Translations under genes and position numbers: made by a program
DNA from: Polytrichum commune
Taxonomy: Eukaryota; Streptophyta; Polytrichopsida; Polytrichales; Polytrichaceae
Assembly (NCBI GenBank): GCA_950295325.1
Contig: OX485809.1
Location: 4,340,001 to 4,404,000 of the forward strand
Reading direction: 5' to 3'
DNA: 64,000 bases
Shown here: positions 45,044 through 57,262 of the stretch, one piece after another
Numbering within the stretch: position 1 is the stretch's first letter
Layout: each line of letters starts with the position of its first letter
The notes under the pieces: generated by a model
The model's input: the letters and a program-made list of their open reading frames with translations, nothing else
What the model was told of the DNA's origin: nothing
Databases searched by the model: none

Positions 45044-45185
45044 AATACGAAGGAATATCCCGGCTGTGAAATCTCCTCTTTACTTGACGGAAATCTTGCC
45101 AGGTGGTCAACTGCCTCATGTGCTTTGGCGTTGGCCTGTCAACCTTTTGTCTCAAAAAAAAATACAAAAAAATACGAAGGAATAT
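45044..45185 (+). mobile_element. Short A-tailed retrocopy with 15-bp target duplication
   Basis: AATACGAAGGAATAT stands at 45044-45058 and again at 45171-45185. Between them lie about 95 bp of GC-richer sequence beginning CCCGGCTGTGAAATC and an A-rich tail (AAAAAAAAATACAAAAA). A-tail plus target duplication is the signature of LINE-mediated retroposition. The template could be a SINE or a small structured RNA. It does not match the snRNAs, 5S, 7SL or tRNA patterns I know. Confidence 0.75.
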
Positions 45186-47680
45186 ATTTTTGCCCCTAAG
45201 ATATTCATGGGCTTCTTTGTGAAGCATGGATAGGTGTAATGCATGACCTTTAATGGATAGCTTCACATTTCATCGGTGATGGGTAAGCCCGAGGTGGCAA
45301 CGCGCCTTTTATAATAAGAAAATTAATTTTGTGTACTATGTTTTTTATTTTTGTTTTAAAATATCATCAATATTATTATATCAATGAACTTAGTCTTGTT
45401 GCAAAGAGCTCGAAAAGATGAATCCAATGATACCTTGTTTGATATATTTGGTCTCCGTATTTACTGCGGGCATATGATAATAAGAGAAGAATATGAAGAT
45501 TTATTATGCACGGGGCACATGATATAATAAGCTTTATCACATTCTTATCATGCCTTATCATACCTTTGATTCTACATTCAATACACTTATTATAACACTT
45601 TCATGTTGTATTATGAAATCATTATACATTGTCATAGACTTATTTTGCCGATGATCCATACTCATCATACAAGTGTTGATGCCCAAGGTAGGTAAGCGTG
45701 GGATTTACATTAGGATTCAACAAACTTGGGGTCCAAAACACCCCTCAATGGACCCCCAATAGACTTTGGTTTTGGACTCATATGATGGGACCCAAGCTTG
45801 AAGATTGATTCCTCGACACTAAGGTAAACGTGCCCTAAATGTTTAGTCTTTATTTATTCTCATGATTCTCCAATCGGATTTCAACATTAGGATTATTTTT
45901 TTTCAATTTGCTAATGTGATAAGAGCTTCTAGTAAAGCTATATGGAATAATATGATCTCTCATGTTGCTTTTATGATTCTTTCAAAGTCAAAGTGTTACA
46001 ACTATAAAACATTAAGGTACCACCCCACCATGCCCACAAATATGTTGACTATTAAACCTACAGTGGTTAACTAATTTTGACCATGTGGCTCAACCTCTTT
46101 CAAACATATGTTTTTCTTGGTGTCCATTCTTAGACCAACACTTGACTAGACACTGCTCAAATATAGATACTTGATATAAGATATGCAACCAAATTAGACA
46201 TGTTTTACTTTAGGATAAGCGTCTTGTGGAGCGAGGATTGTTGAGAATTCGCAAGAAGGTGATGCCACATACCATTCTTCACCTATGGTGTTGGGTTGGG
46301 TGGGGCCAACACCTAGTCTGCCATATGCTTGTACAATCCAAAGAATATTAGCCAAGAATCATATTGAATGTGAAAACAGTGAAGGCTTATATATTTTAAT
46401 AAGCGATAAAGACAACCCTGAACAATGTCGGAGTACTAAGAATAACATCATGAATAGTAACTGGCGAATAATACTTATTGCGTTAGTATTGGCTAGGTTT
46501 AGTATATGAATAGACAAAGGCCACTAATTAATGCTATGCACATTAGCATCACTTCATTTTTTTTTCATACTCTGGACCCACACATTAGTGAAAACTCCTT
46601 GGGTTCAAAAATATGCTCTCTACCAATATGAATGCTTGATTGTGGAGGTTTCTTTGGTCTTGGATCCAATTGTAAACCCACCATATAGTCCACACCAAGA
46701 GCCCACCTTGAAGGTGTTTTTAATAGGGAGAGATTGTGGCTCAAATTACAATGATAGTATCTCCACACACTAGAAAGCATCTAAATCTTCAAGAGTTGAC
46801 ATTCGTCACTGGATATTTGTCCTATGTCATTGGAACATTTGTGAAATCTAGCAAATCTAGTGGTAGATATGCATTTGACTTTCATCAACATACACTACTA
46901 GCATATGAGTCCTATGTAATCATCCCAGGTTGATGGAAAAACTAAATACAAACCTACCCTTGTGTTAGATTTGCAGTTTTTTCAATGACATAGAACAAGT
47001 TTCCAGTAACGCAAGTCAATTGCCTAGGACTCATATGCTTGTAATGAGAATAGGTTCTTTCCCAAGGAACATGTGGGGGAATGTTGAGTGCTTTGTGAGT
47101 GAACTGAAAGAAGTTGCTTTTGTTACGGCACGTCTCTTTGCTTATTTACCTTCTCCAACATGTACTTGATTGTGATTGCGTTCTGACTTAGCTTAATTTG
47201 GGGGTCTGAGTATAAATAGTCTCTTGCATACAATATCTAGCATGATGACATCAAGCTTCATAAAGTTACTCAACCTCCTCCAAACTTGGAATATAACAAC
47301 TTAGTTTATGGATCATAAGTTGGAAAGCTTTGTGAGATAGTTTTTTCGATTTGTTTTCATCATAACAAGATTTGTATCAAATCATAACATTATTAAGCAA
47401 TGTGCGTTCATTCATGAATGTAACCATGGAATGTCCCAATGTTTAAGTAGAATATGATGATCGACGGTTTATTGGATAGATCTTGAGAAGGTAAGCGATA
47501 TAAGCATTTGTCTGTTTCATTCAAGTGCAATATGAATGCTGAAATATTTTTTCAGTTCGAGAGGGATTGTTATGTGTGAATGGGTGTTTAGAAGCGGGTG
47601 AATAATAACCTGTTGGATAGACCTCAAGGAAGTCTACAAGAACACACTTCTTCATTTGCTTCATTTGAGCACTCTCACTA
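45186..47680. other. Non-coding stretch, decayed repeats
   Basis: No gene is recognised. A TTATTAAGCAATGTGCGTTCATTCATG segment (about 47390-47435) is a fragment of the fold-back family described at 52.9 kb. TTGGATAGATCTTGAGAAGG-type words recur near 47470, 47615 and 48000. Confidence 0.4.
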
Positions 47681-47682
47681 GC

Positions 47683-47907
47683 AAAAAACCTGTCCATTAT
47701 AGCAGTCCGTTATGATTTGGCCACTGCAACTTGTGGCGAGAAAATGCATAATCAAATCAACTTGGTTGTTAATTATCCAGTTGTTCAAAAACCGCAACCA
47801 AAAACCTTCAGTTGAAAACCAAAATAATTCATTTATGCATTTTCTTGCCATGAGTTGCAATGGCCAAGTTGCAATGGATGATTATAATGGACAAGTTTTC
47901 TTCTAGT
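47683..47907. mobile_element. Fold-back element, ~225 bp, ~85-bp arms
   Basis: CTAGCAAAAAACCTGTCCATTATAG at the left is mirrored by the complement of the right end, CTAGAAGAAAACTTGTCCATTATAA. The arms continue with TTGGCCACTGCAACTTGTGG against TTGGCCATTGCAACTCATGG and GAAAATGCATAA on both sides. The loop is about 30-40 bp. Confidence 0.75.
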
Positions 47908-48179
47908 ATCTTTGAGCAAAATATGAACATCAAGATAATCTTAAAATTTAAGGGCTTACTACATTCAAATTAGTGGACAAACGTGACGAGTGATAATCAC
48001 TAGAGAGACCTCAAGGAGCTTTGCAAAAGAAAACCTCACTTGTTTTTCTCAAGTTAAAGAGAGTATGGCTGTTGCTTTTAGAGATTGGTTTTGTGTAAGG
48101 AGTGTGTGTTGGGTGTTCCTTAAAACAATGTTAGTGGGTGTAGCAAACATTTTTTTTTCTCATACTCGTTTCCTTGATT

Positions 48180-48760
48180 TATTTGTCAATTTGTGGCATA
48201 TTCACGTCACTGAGGTGCTATGAACGTCTCCCGTGTGGTCAGGGGCTAGGAAGATCTCGGTCGTTGATTGCGATCTGATAGATTTAAATGCTCTTATGTT
48301 ACCCCAATTTTTGGTTTCTCTCTCCCTTGGGTAGAGCTTGGAAAACTTCAAGTTGGATGAGATCTCCACCTCCATCCACTCACAAATCTTGGATGAAAAA
48401 TTTCAAACTAAATCCTTCATTAAAAGGACTTGTGGGGGAGACGATGCCAACAAGGGGGGGGGGGGGGGGTTTGAACTCCTACCCTTAGGGGAACTCCATT
48501 GGAAGCTTAGGGAACCCTCCAAGAACCTTCAAAATTCCACGCAAATGCTCTCATACGATGGGATGAACAATCAACCCCTTCATCTTGCAAATATCGATTT
48601 TTCATATGTTGAGATTTCATCCATTGGAAGTCTTTTTTTGGGTTGCCTGAGCAGTTTTGTAGACCGTAGGATGGGGCTCTGTGAATGAATGGCTTGGATG
48701 GATGGCCAACAACCACACACCCTCCATTCACAACACCTCATTGACATGGGTGGCATATGT
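48180..48760 (+). repeat. Direct repeat, copy 1 (partner at 50.1 kb)
   Basis: GGGCTAGGAAGATCTCGGT, GTTGGATGAGATCTCCACCTC, TCCTTCATTAAAAGGA, AACAATCAACCCCTTCATCTTGCAAAT and ACCACACACCCTCCATTCAC occur in the same order 1.9 kb downstream. Copy 1 carries a G16 tract (48454-48469) where copy 2 has six G. Confidence 0.8.
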
Positions 48761-50079
48761 TGGTATGTAGTATCGATGTTACAATGTATTTCAAGTAAGT
48801 TTATTCCAAAGAAAATGTATTTCACGAGATCACTTTGATGGTAGATTACTTTTCACACTTCTTATGTGTGAATGTACCAAGGATTGCATGTTCAAATACA
48901 ACTTTGGGTATTCATCACATTCATTTTGGTGGTTGGTGGGGAAGCCAATAAGCACATCCATGGTGATGCAAGATGAGTTTAGTGCATTCTTCTTGGAAGA
49001 TGGGCTCTATAGGTGTAGTGTGGTGATGTAGCAACCGTAGTAGTGTAGGGCATGTTATTAAATCCACATTGGTGTTTTGTTCTTATCCATTAAGTGAGTT
49101 CCATTACATAGTGAAAGTCTTACTAGATGTTTTTTTTCATAATGTTATTCATCGTCATGTTCCATTCTATATTTAGCATCTGACGTGGACCTTCATTATC
49201 TTATCTTCATGAGAAGATACTTAGAAAATAAGAAGAAATTGACGCTAGTATGAATAATGAATAGTGCCAGGTCTAAATAATAAGAATACTGTGAATAATG
49301 TTGGTATTCTCAATGTTAGTGCTACTATTAATGATAATTTAAAGGAATAATAATGGGATGAATAGTAATTCATATGAATATTCCTAAAATGAATTGTTTT
49401 TCATGTTCATAGTGCCTAAACCCTAACTCCACCCAAATTTCCAAATTTAGCATGAATATATGAATAGTAAATAAATATTCCTAGTCTGTTTGAAAACTCA
49501 TGAAATATAAATGATATATTCTAGGATCATGGAATTGACCCACATGGCTGAATAATGTCATGTTCATTGAGTCATAATGCCTTAAGTTAAACCAATTTGA
49601 TGGCTTGGCCTTTGTGTGTTAGCATGCCTTTATTTAGAATTTTACCTCGTTGTACTAGTGTTCCAAGAGGGAATATTAACCTCTTTCATGACTCTCAATT
49701 TTTGGTTGAAAACTTTAAGATTCCTAGCATGTCATATCTATAGGGTCCAAGAATCAATCTCACATTGCCTTGGGCCCACATAACATCTTTTCACAATCAA
49801 TTCATGTAATGAAATACCTCTTATAAGTTTATAAATTAAAAATATTATGTCCTTAGGTCCTCCGACAATTGAGATCCAAAAATAATGTTGAGATAAGGAT
49901 GAACATGCCCTCTTTCACAAGTTATGGACATTTTTTTTGGGTATCTTTTCCTGCCGTTAAATCTCCTCAGAGTGAAGAGTTGAGAAATAAATGATTGATG
50001 AAGGGGGTATCCATATCCCCGAGGTTACAAGCCGAGATTAAGGAAGTCAAACATGGCTCCGGCATTGCCACGTCACCAA
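48761..50079. other. Non-coding stretch between the two direct repeats
   Basis: AT-rich, with several GAATAATGAATAGTG-like words around 49240-49500. No gene is recognised. Confidence 0.45.
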
Positions 50080-50700
50080 GGCATTGTGAATGCCTCTGGT
50101 GTGGTTATGGGCTAGGAAGATCTCGGTTGTCACTTGATAGATCTAAAGGTTCCTATGCTGCCCTAACTTCTGGCTTCTCTTCTCCTCGGGTAGAGTTTGA
50201 AAAACTTCATGTTGGATGAAATCTCCATCTTCATCCACTCACAAATTTAAGATGAATTTTTTCAAATTAAGTCCTTCATTAAAAGGAGTTGCGGAGGAGA
50301 TGATGCCAACGGGGGGAATCGAAGTCCTACCTCTTCCTTCTGAAAGGTAGAATCAAGGGTACTAGCCATCAACTCCAAGCTCTTTTTGATGACCAACCTT
50401 GAAATGAAATGAAATTTAACCGGTTATATGAGAGCATTTGTGTGGGATTTTGAAGGTTCCCAAAGGGTTCCCTCAAAATCCCACACAAATGCTCTCATAC
50501 GATGAGATGAACAATCAACCCCTTCATCTTGCAAACATTGATATTTCATCCGCTAAAATGTCATCCGTTGGAAGATTTTTTTGGGCTACCCGAGTAATTT
50601 CGTAAATCGTAGGATGGGACGTTGTGAATGAAGGGCTTGGATGTGGTCTGCCCACGACCACACACCCTTCATTCACATCGCCTCAGTGGCATGGCCGACA
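50080..50700 (+). repeat. Direct repeat, copy 2
   Basis: This is the partner of 48180-48760, with an extra internal palindrome at 50427-50499. The region from 50700 to 51840 holds no recognised gene. Confidence 0.8.
50427..50499. repeat. Perfect 27-bp inverted repeat with a 19-bp loop
   Basis: TATGAGAGCATTTGTGTGGG plus ATTTTGA (50427-50453) is exactly complementary to the segment 50473-50499. The loop contains GGTTCCCAAAGGGTTCCC. Copy 1 at 48.5 kb has only the right arm, so the palindrome arose after duplication or was lost there. Confidence 0.9.
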
Positions 50701-51849
50701 CTGTGTCGAGCTTCGGCCTCGATGTCCAACGTTAACAAACATCTACTTGACTTGGAGCGTCTCATAGCCCACATAGCCGCCATAGCTAGAACTTCCAATG
50801 AAGGGTTACTAATCTACGTCATCGCACATTACCTCAAATTTTTGGGGCGAAAATGGTCTAATTTCACCAAATCAAAATTGGTTGCCACGAGAATAAGGGT
50901 GAGGTGAAGCTCAATCAATGTCCATCTAGTGCCACCTTACACTTACATATTCATTGCATATTGTTGAAGTTTTATCATTGGATAAATGGGAGTAGTAGGG
51001 TTTCACCCAATTTTGAAACTCAACTCTCGGTTTTGCCGACTCTAAACCATGGATGGTGGAGCGGCTACATCTAATGGTTGGTAGTCATCAAGTGGTTACG
51101 CTTGACCCTAACTCCTTTGATTGCCCGCCTTGTTGCATAACTCTCAAATAGCCATGTCAACTGCATTTTTGGAATATATATTTTTTCTTCTTCTTCTAGT
51201 TATCGGTGGATTGCCTCCCCCAATTGGTTCATGTTGTTGTATGAAGGGTTTGGGACGAAATTGGAGCTCTTTAGACTCTGTTTCGCATCTTCAAAGAAGC
51301 CGAGTCTTTGTCGAATCGTACGAATGTGTTGGAACTGAAGTTAGATTAGATGCTTGAGTTTACTACTAGCATACGAGTCCTAGACAATCGAGGTGCATTT
51401 ATGAAGAATTATGGAATTTTATCGCTCAAATTATACTTAGTAGATATGAAGATTTTCCAATTGTGCAGTTCAATCGCCCAAGACTCATACTCTTTTAGTG
51501 GTTCCTCATCTCAAATGGGGGACAAGCTAATCCTACATGGCAATTGAATGGCTTCACGTTTGCCGAATAGCAAAAAAAACGCTCACTGAAGTGTCATCTC
51601 TGCGCACACTTCTTCCTTTGTTGAGACGTGTTTGTCATGTCATCAATCTGAAACTGAAAAAAATATAGTGATAGAATGAGTTTGGTTATCGTATGCAAGA
51701 TACCAGCTTGTGGAACTTTTGTAAGCTCATCAGTTTGGGAATGGGCTCTTGTGATATTCTTGTCATACGATTCCATCATTGAAGCCGGGAAAGACAGCAT
51801 AGACGAGGAAGGGTGGTTTAAACGCTAAAAACCCAAGGCTTACCTATAT

Positions 51850-51946
51850 CCTTTGGGAGTTCTGAGGTTACGTTGCCTAAGGAGAGATCAGTGGTTGTTT
51901 GGATGGGTGACCTTCAAAGCTAGCACTTGATTTTCGTTGCACTCTA
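51850..51946 (+). repeat. 5S rRNA-derived sequence, second copy
   Basis: GGGAGTTCTGAGGTTACGTT, GCCTAAGGAGAGATC, TGGATGGGTGACCTTC and CGTTGCACTCT follow the order of 5S rRNA from about position 30 to its end. The body of the repeat continues to about 52180 as at 16.75 kb (CCACCCAATCGTAGTGGG, GTTTGTCTTGGGAG, CTCGTGATGTTCAT). Confidence 0.75.
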
Positions 51947-52180
51947 TCACTATGGTCCACCCAATCGTAGTGGGGGTATCTGGGTTAACCGAATGTTTTG
52001 TTACAATCATATGAGAATCTATAGGTTTGTCTTGGGAGCAATCATGTGCTGATTAGCTGTTTTGGACTTGTTCAAGATGTTCATCTTTGAAAAGAAGCAA
52101 TATTCTTCAAGGTCTCTTTAATTCTCGTGATGTTCATTTTATAATTGCATTTAAACTTAGACTGACTTGAAGATGTAGCA

Positions 52181-52937
52181 ACGTCACAACTGAACATCGT
52201 AATCAACTCTCTGTCTCGTTCTCACACACGCTATGCAACCTTGACCGATACATGTGAAGATGGCCTGATTGTAACCGGAAGGTCACGTCTAATGCACATG
52301 GCTGAACTTTGCACACTTGAAATTGTTCTTAGCACGTTTTCATTTTCCTCAATTTGTAGTAGTTAGGATATGCAACTATGAGAATCAATTACATAGCTTC
52401 TGGCAAACACTTGACGAGAATCAAATCTTCGTGTGATTCCTTGCGTAATCTGGTGTGAAACAGGAGAGAGAGGATGGCGACCATGGGTTTGACGTGAATG
52501 AGAAATGCTGCAACCTTGATCCTAGACCTAGCTTGTTTGTAAACCTGTGGCGTTAGGCTTACGTGTATGGAGTTACGCTTAAGGACAAGTGCTACACTGC
52601 GAAACACAATAAATTGGTTCAAGTGTATTTGGCCTCAACTTGGATCCCGCACTCTCAAAACAGTTTACGAGCATTAATTTGACCCAATGTGTATGAGTCA
52701 ACGTCATGATTTTGTAGTCAATATGGTGGGTGTCAACTTCTGGTTGTGATGTGTGTGAGCATGTTTCTCTGCCAAATCCTGATGTCAACTTATTGGTTAT
52801 AAATGCTGTTTACAAGATCACATCTCCATGGCAAAAAGGTTTAGTTACTTCAACTTCACTGCACTTGAGATCTTGGTGGCCAACGTCTAGAAAGCACAGT
52901 ACTCACCACAATGAGGCTTTTTCACTCACAACACAAC
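52181..52937. other. Non-coding stretch without recognised features
   Basis: No gene or repeat structure could be supported. Confidence 0.45.
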
Positions 52938-53107
52938 ACATTACTAAGCAGTATGCGTTCGTTCATGTGGGCTCTGAGAATTTAACTATGGGATGCTCCA
53001 ATCTAGTGTAGATTCAGATTTGATCTGGGTCTCCTTGCAGTAGGTTGGGACATCCCATGGTTATATTCTCAGCACCCACATGAACGAACGCACATTACTT
53101 AATAATG
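52938..53107. mobile_element. Fold-back element, ~64-bp arms
   Basis: ACATTACTAAGCAGTATGCGTTCGTTCATGTGGG-type sequence at the left is matched on the other strand at 53044-53107. Both arms continue through CTGAGAAT and ATGGGATG. A third arm-like copy lies at 47390-47435, and the GGGATGC core recurs in the hairpin at 60.4 kb. Confidence 0.75.
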
Positions 53108-55700
53108 TTTTGCAAGCATCTGGACATCCAAGAAAGTTAAGCAAAGGATATATGAGAAGTTACTTGATTTGATGTCACATAAACATTGATCCCAATTGTG
53201 GGTCCAATAATCTCACCATCGTAGCTACGTGTTACGAAGTGATCAGTCTTCTACAAATCCTCTTTCATGCTTTGACCTTGAAGTGCTTTTCAAGAATCAC
53301 AAAATAACTACAAACAAAAGAGAGCCCCCCCCCCCACCCTCCAAAAAAGTAACGTACAACAATCAGTATCACTCCACCCAACTATAATCTTGGAGCTTGG
53401 ACGCAAAAGTTATAAGAGGTCGAAGTGAGAATTCTCTATCTTTTCAAGTGATCACATAAACCCTCTCAATTATGTTAACAATTGAACCTAGAATGGGCTT
53501 CATATTTTGAAGAACTAATTCAATCTTACCATAACAGTTTGGCTAACGTATCTATTCAGGATTGGATACAAGGAGGCACATCGTCATCCACACTGGATGA
53601 CTTGCCAAAGCATGTTCACTATGTCCAATATTGCACACAAATTGCCCTACCATTGTTTGTTATAGACACCATGTATCCACCTCGCTCCTTCTCGTCTCGA
53701 TAGGTCGGGTGCCCACTACAACCTGTGGCATGGCTTGTTGCATACTTTACCTAGTTCCTATCAATGTCTCCTTGGTGCCCACTCTAAAACTACAAGCCTT
53801 GCCATAAGGCATGCGCGTGTTACTCGGTTGCTTTTTTGAATCGGACACCTATATTTGATTGGTGTGTGGTTTGATTCAGGTTTAAGAACAAACACCATAA
53901 AAACACATGTCTAAGAGAGATTAAACTACATCTTCAAGATTTATTAACTATTCCACACTCAATAATGAATAGAATTGGGAAGACCCATGTATTCAATGAA
54001 GAAATCAACAAACATGCATTTCTGATAACCATGACTAGATGAAGGGAGGTCCGATTTTCAATCCCATTTTTGCTGATGAGTCATCGTGTTGTGTAAATCT
54101 AATCAATAGAAGTTGGAGGAAACGAAAATCGCACCAAACAACACCCACATACTTTTATACCACTCATATAAGTATTCCACATCATGCAAATCATTCTTAC
54201 TGAGATTAATTACAAATTTCTTTAGGTGGGACCTTCCTCCGGGCCATGTGTTTTCTTGTGAGCGATGCATGGCTTCGCAGAAGTGAAGCAATCTGTGGCT
54301 TGGAGGCACAGCGACATCGATGGAAGCTTCTCTTGGGATGGTCTGCGGGAGCTCTACTCTTTCCTCTTCTAATCTTCCTTCATAAAGAACACCGTCCAAT
54401 CCGTGCTCAAGTAAATCATTCAGTCGTCGGCAGGTTTCTTATCAGCTCAGGGCTAAGAATCAGAGAGCGGGAGCATCGGTTGTGCGTTTTCTGGGGGCGA
54501 CTTGATTGGATTACGGTTTTCAGATTTAGGTAAGCCCAATTCAAGTCCACCTTCTGTCTCCGGTATATTTGTGCATGGATGTCAAGAACTGATGAATTGA
54601 TCTCTTGCAAATTGCTTCTCCACAGTTTGCCTATAGCTGTTGCCTAGTTTTGACAAGTCGGGGATGGGAAGGTCTTCTTTGTGCCGGGTTAGGGTTAGGA
54701 CATCAAAACCAGGAGACCTTGCGAATTTCTTGAAGGCCGTTCAAGAGTTCAGAAGATGTAGAATCTGGTTGAACTCTCAAGTTTGGTAGAGCATGTCAAA
54801 GATTCATGCCGATCCGTTTGCCATGAGAGAAGGACATGGTCTACTTAAGACATGTCATCAGGAATCACAGGAAGGGGCGGCGTGAATAATTCAGAAAGTG
54901 ACTTGAAAGTTGTTGTGCTAGACTTTTGGACATGTATATTCTGGTCGAGAGAAATTTTTATCTTGCAGTCAGTACTCTCAGAAGTTAAATGGACCAGGAG
55001 AATGTTGTAGATTCTTATTGGCAGGCACTCACGGCAGCTCAACAGCCATGATTCCTTCAATTGGTTTCCTTCGCAACTTGTTTTGGTGAGAGGATCAGCT
55101 TTGAAATTGGTAAGAAATATTCTGTTGTTAGAAACATGATGAATCGCAATGTGTCGAGTCGTCCTCTCATGGAAAATCCACCATGGTGCCACTTGGCCGT
55201 CATGGCCAGGAGAACTTCAAATTTCCTGAAGGCCATTCAAGAGTTGAGAAGATGTAAAGTTTTTTGTCTCTCAAAATTCCGTGGAGTATGAAGGAACTTA
55301 GATTAGCAGACACCCGTGAAGATTACCGTAGACGTATGTAACGGAGGTGGCTGCACATCAGGTCTTTGATGCAGAATTCAGAGGCCAGCAAGTTTACAAG
55401 CAACATCAGTTGTTTAAGTTCGGTTTTAGACAACATGATTCTTCTCTGAGCGTTCCACCTTGTGCATGTCCGAGCTTCACGTCGTTCCGTTTCGATCAAA
55501 AAACTTTGAAATGCGGAGCTTTTTGTAAAAGAATGCTGACGTTCTTAGAATTGTGACGATAAATTGCAATTTGTCTCATCCTGGTATGGCAAAATTACCA
55601 TGATATCCATGGTCGGTGCGATTCAGCCTGCCTCACAGGTACTGATGAGTTGCCTTCCATTTCCTTAATGTCATGCATTGTTTAATGATGATAATGATGA
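53108..55700. other. Region upstream of the GH53 gene
   Basis: A C11 tract lies at 53325-53335. A dispersed repeat (53830-54090) is shared with 62160-62410. A ~100-bp direct duplication (CCGTTCAAGAGTTCAGAAGATG at about 54735; CCATTCAAGAGTTGAGAAGATG at about 55230) also lies here. TTTAG|GTAAGC at 54530 and TTTGAAGCAG at 55711 could bound a leader intron of the GH53 gene. No other gene is recognised. Confidence 0.4.
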
Positions 55701-55847
55701 TTTTGAAGCAGGCCGACAAATTTCAGACTATCATAGAGCGAGCTGGCGAGTTCTAGAAAGCGAATGCTCAAATCATTTCCTCACTCCGTGCGTGAAACGC
55801 TGGAGTGTTGTATTGGAAAGAAGACTGACCCTAACCTTCCACCCTCC

Positions 55848-56879
55848 ATGGCGACGAGCATGCTACTTGGGCATGACCTCTCTACGGTAATCCAATGCGA
55901 GAAGAAGGGCACGAAATACTACGATTTCGACTCATCCGATCCGCAGCCACCGGAGAAGATTGTTGCAACAAATGGGGCCAACCTCGTCCGCCTCCGCCTC
56001 TGGGTTAACCCTCCCACAGGGTTTAGCGACCTGCCAAGCGTCTTGCAATTTGCAAAGAGAGCAAAGGCTGCAAATCTCAAATTGCTCCTATGTCTGCACC
56101 TCTCAGACTACTGGGCCGATCCTGGGAAACAAACCATCCCAGTGGCATGGCAGGGTATGGATTTCCAAACCCTAAGTACAACGCTTGCAAGCTACATCAG
56201 CCATGTGATCCATAACCTGGAGAATCAAGGCACTCCACCATTCATCGTTGCAGTTGGAAACGAAATCTCTAATGGATTCTTATGGCCCATGGGGTCACTC
56301 AGCAACACATCTCAGTTCACATCGTTGCTGAAATCAGGGTTAAGTGCTGTGAAGAAGAAGGGGATTGCCACCATGGTGCACATCAACAATGGCCAGGACC
56401 AGAGCTTGGTCACATGGTTCATGGATCTCATGCTTGCAAATCAGGTGAGCTTTGATTACCTTGGGCTTTCCTTTTACCCTGACCTTGGGGCTTCCCTCAC
56501 TGGGCTACAAACCTCCATGGCTACCGTTGCAGCTCGATACAACAAGTCCATGGTGGTGGCTGAAACTGCTGATTACTACACACCGGCACCGAATAGCCTT
56601 GATACACAAGAATCTTCCTTGTCTGCTTTGGTGAAAGCTGTGAGCGCTGTTCCTAAAGGTTTGGGAGCCGGTGTTTGTTACTGGGAGTCTGGATGGTTGC
56701 CTTTGGGTGAAGCTTACCCTGGTGAAGGAAATCATTACTGGGGCCGTGCCCTTTGGGATGAGAGTGGAAATCCTCTCCCTGCCTTGCAATGCTACAAGGC
56801 TTACCAGAAGTGTTCTGTGCAGCCTGTGATGCGGAGTAGGCATCACCACTTCTGGGGAGACAGGCATGAAGAGTTGTAA
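55848..56879 (+). CDS. Arabinogalactan endo-beta-1,4-galactanase (GH53 family)
   Basis: The product has 343 residues from the ATG at 55848. The frame opens 28 codons earlier (ATG 55764), after an in-frame TAG at 55734. Family landmarks are LGHDLSTVIQCEKKG and KYYDF at the N-terminus, ANLVRLRLWVNP, LLLCLHLSDYWADPGKQ, FIVAVGNEISNGFLWPMG (the Glu of NE is the acid/base), MVHINNG, FDYLGLSFYPD and MVVAETADYYTP (the nucleophile Glu). These cover the whole (beta/alpha)8 barrel, so the gene looks complete and intact. GH53 enzymes cut beta-1,4-galactan side chains of pectin. No signal peptide is visible at either ATG, though a spliced 5' exon could supply one. No introns interrupt the barrel. The family is known mainly from bacteria and fungi, so transfer is possible. 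Confidence 0.88.
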   Translation: MATSMLLGHDLSTVIQCEKKGTKYYDFDSSDPQPPEKIVATNGANLVRLRLWVNPPTGFSDLPSVLQFAKRAKAANLKLLLCLHLSDYWADPGKQTIPVAWQGMDFQTLSTTLASYISHVIHNLENQGTPPFIVAVGNEISNGFLWPMGSLSNTSQFTSLLKSGLSAVKKKGIATMVHINNGQDQSLVTWFMDLMLANQVSFDYLGLSFYPDLGASLTGLQTSMATVAARYNKSMVVAETADYYTPAPNSLDTQESSLSALVKAVSAVPKGLGAGVCYWESGWLPLGEAYPGEGNHYWGRALWDESGNPLPALQCYKAYQKCSVQPVMRSRHHHFWGDRHEEL

Positions 56880-57021
56880 GATTTATTCTTCCGCACTGTG
56901 ATTCAACAAGGTTCAGGGATGAAAATAAGCAGCTTTTTGTGTGGAATCATGTTTTTCTTCCCAGTAATCAGACCAGTGCTGGCCGTCTTGGAATGTGTGA
57001 CGCAGCAGCTTATGTAAGGGC

Positions 57022-57262
57022 TATGCACATCTGCTCGGATATGGCGATGGCAACCCTGACTCCGCCAGGTTTGTGTCACCATTCCATGCGGAGCGTATGA
57101 TAATGTGTGAATTGTAGAATGGACACAAGGTTCAGGATGTATTTGAAGCACCTTCGCATGTGTTGTGAAACAGTTTGCATCTGCTCGGCTATGGCGATGG
57201 TAACCCAGCTCCGACAGTTTTGTGTCAATGCGGAGCTTATGATGGTGAAATGTAGAATAGAC
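57022..57262. repeat. Tandem duplication downstream of the GH53 gene, offset ~150 bp
   Basis: CATCTGCTCGGATATGGCGATGGCAACCC (57027) and CATCTGCTCGGCTATGGCGATGGTAACCC (57178) each precede GTTTTGTGTCA-like and TGCGGAGC-TATGAT sequence. It is probably in the 3' untranslated region. Confidence 0.75.

Noticed and set aside
54845-55192. 115-codon frame upstream of the GH53 gene
   Set aside because: It is on the opposite strand, overlaps a decayed duplicated segment, and shows no domain or splice context.
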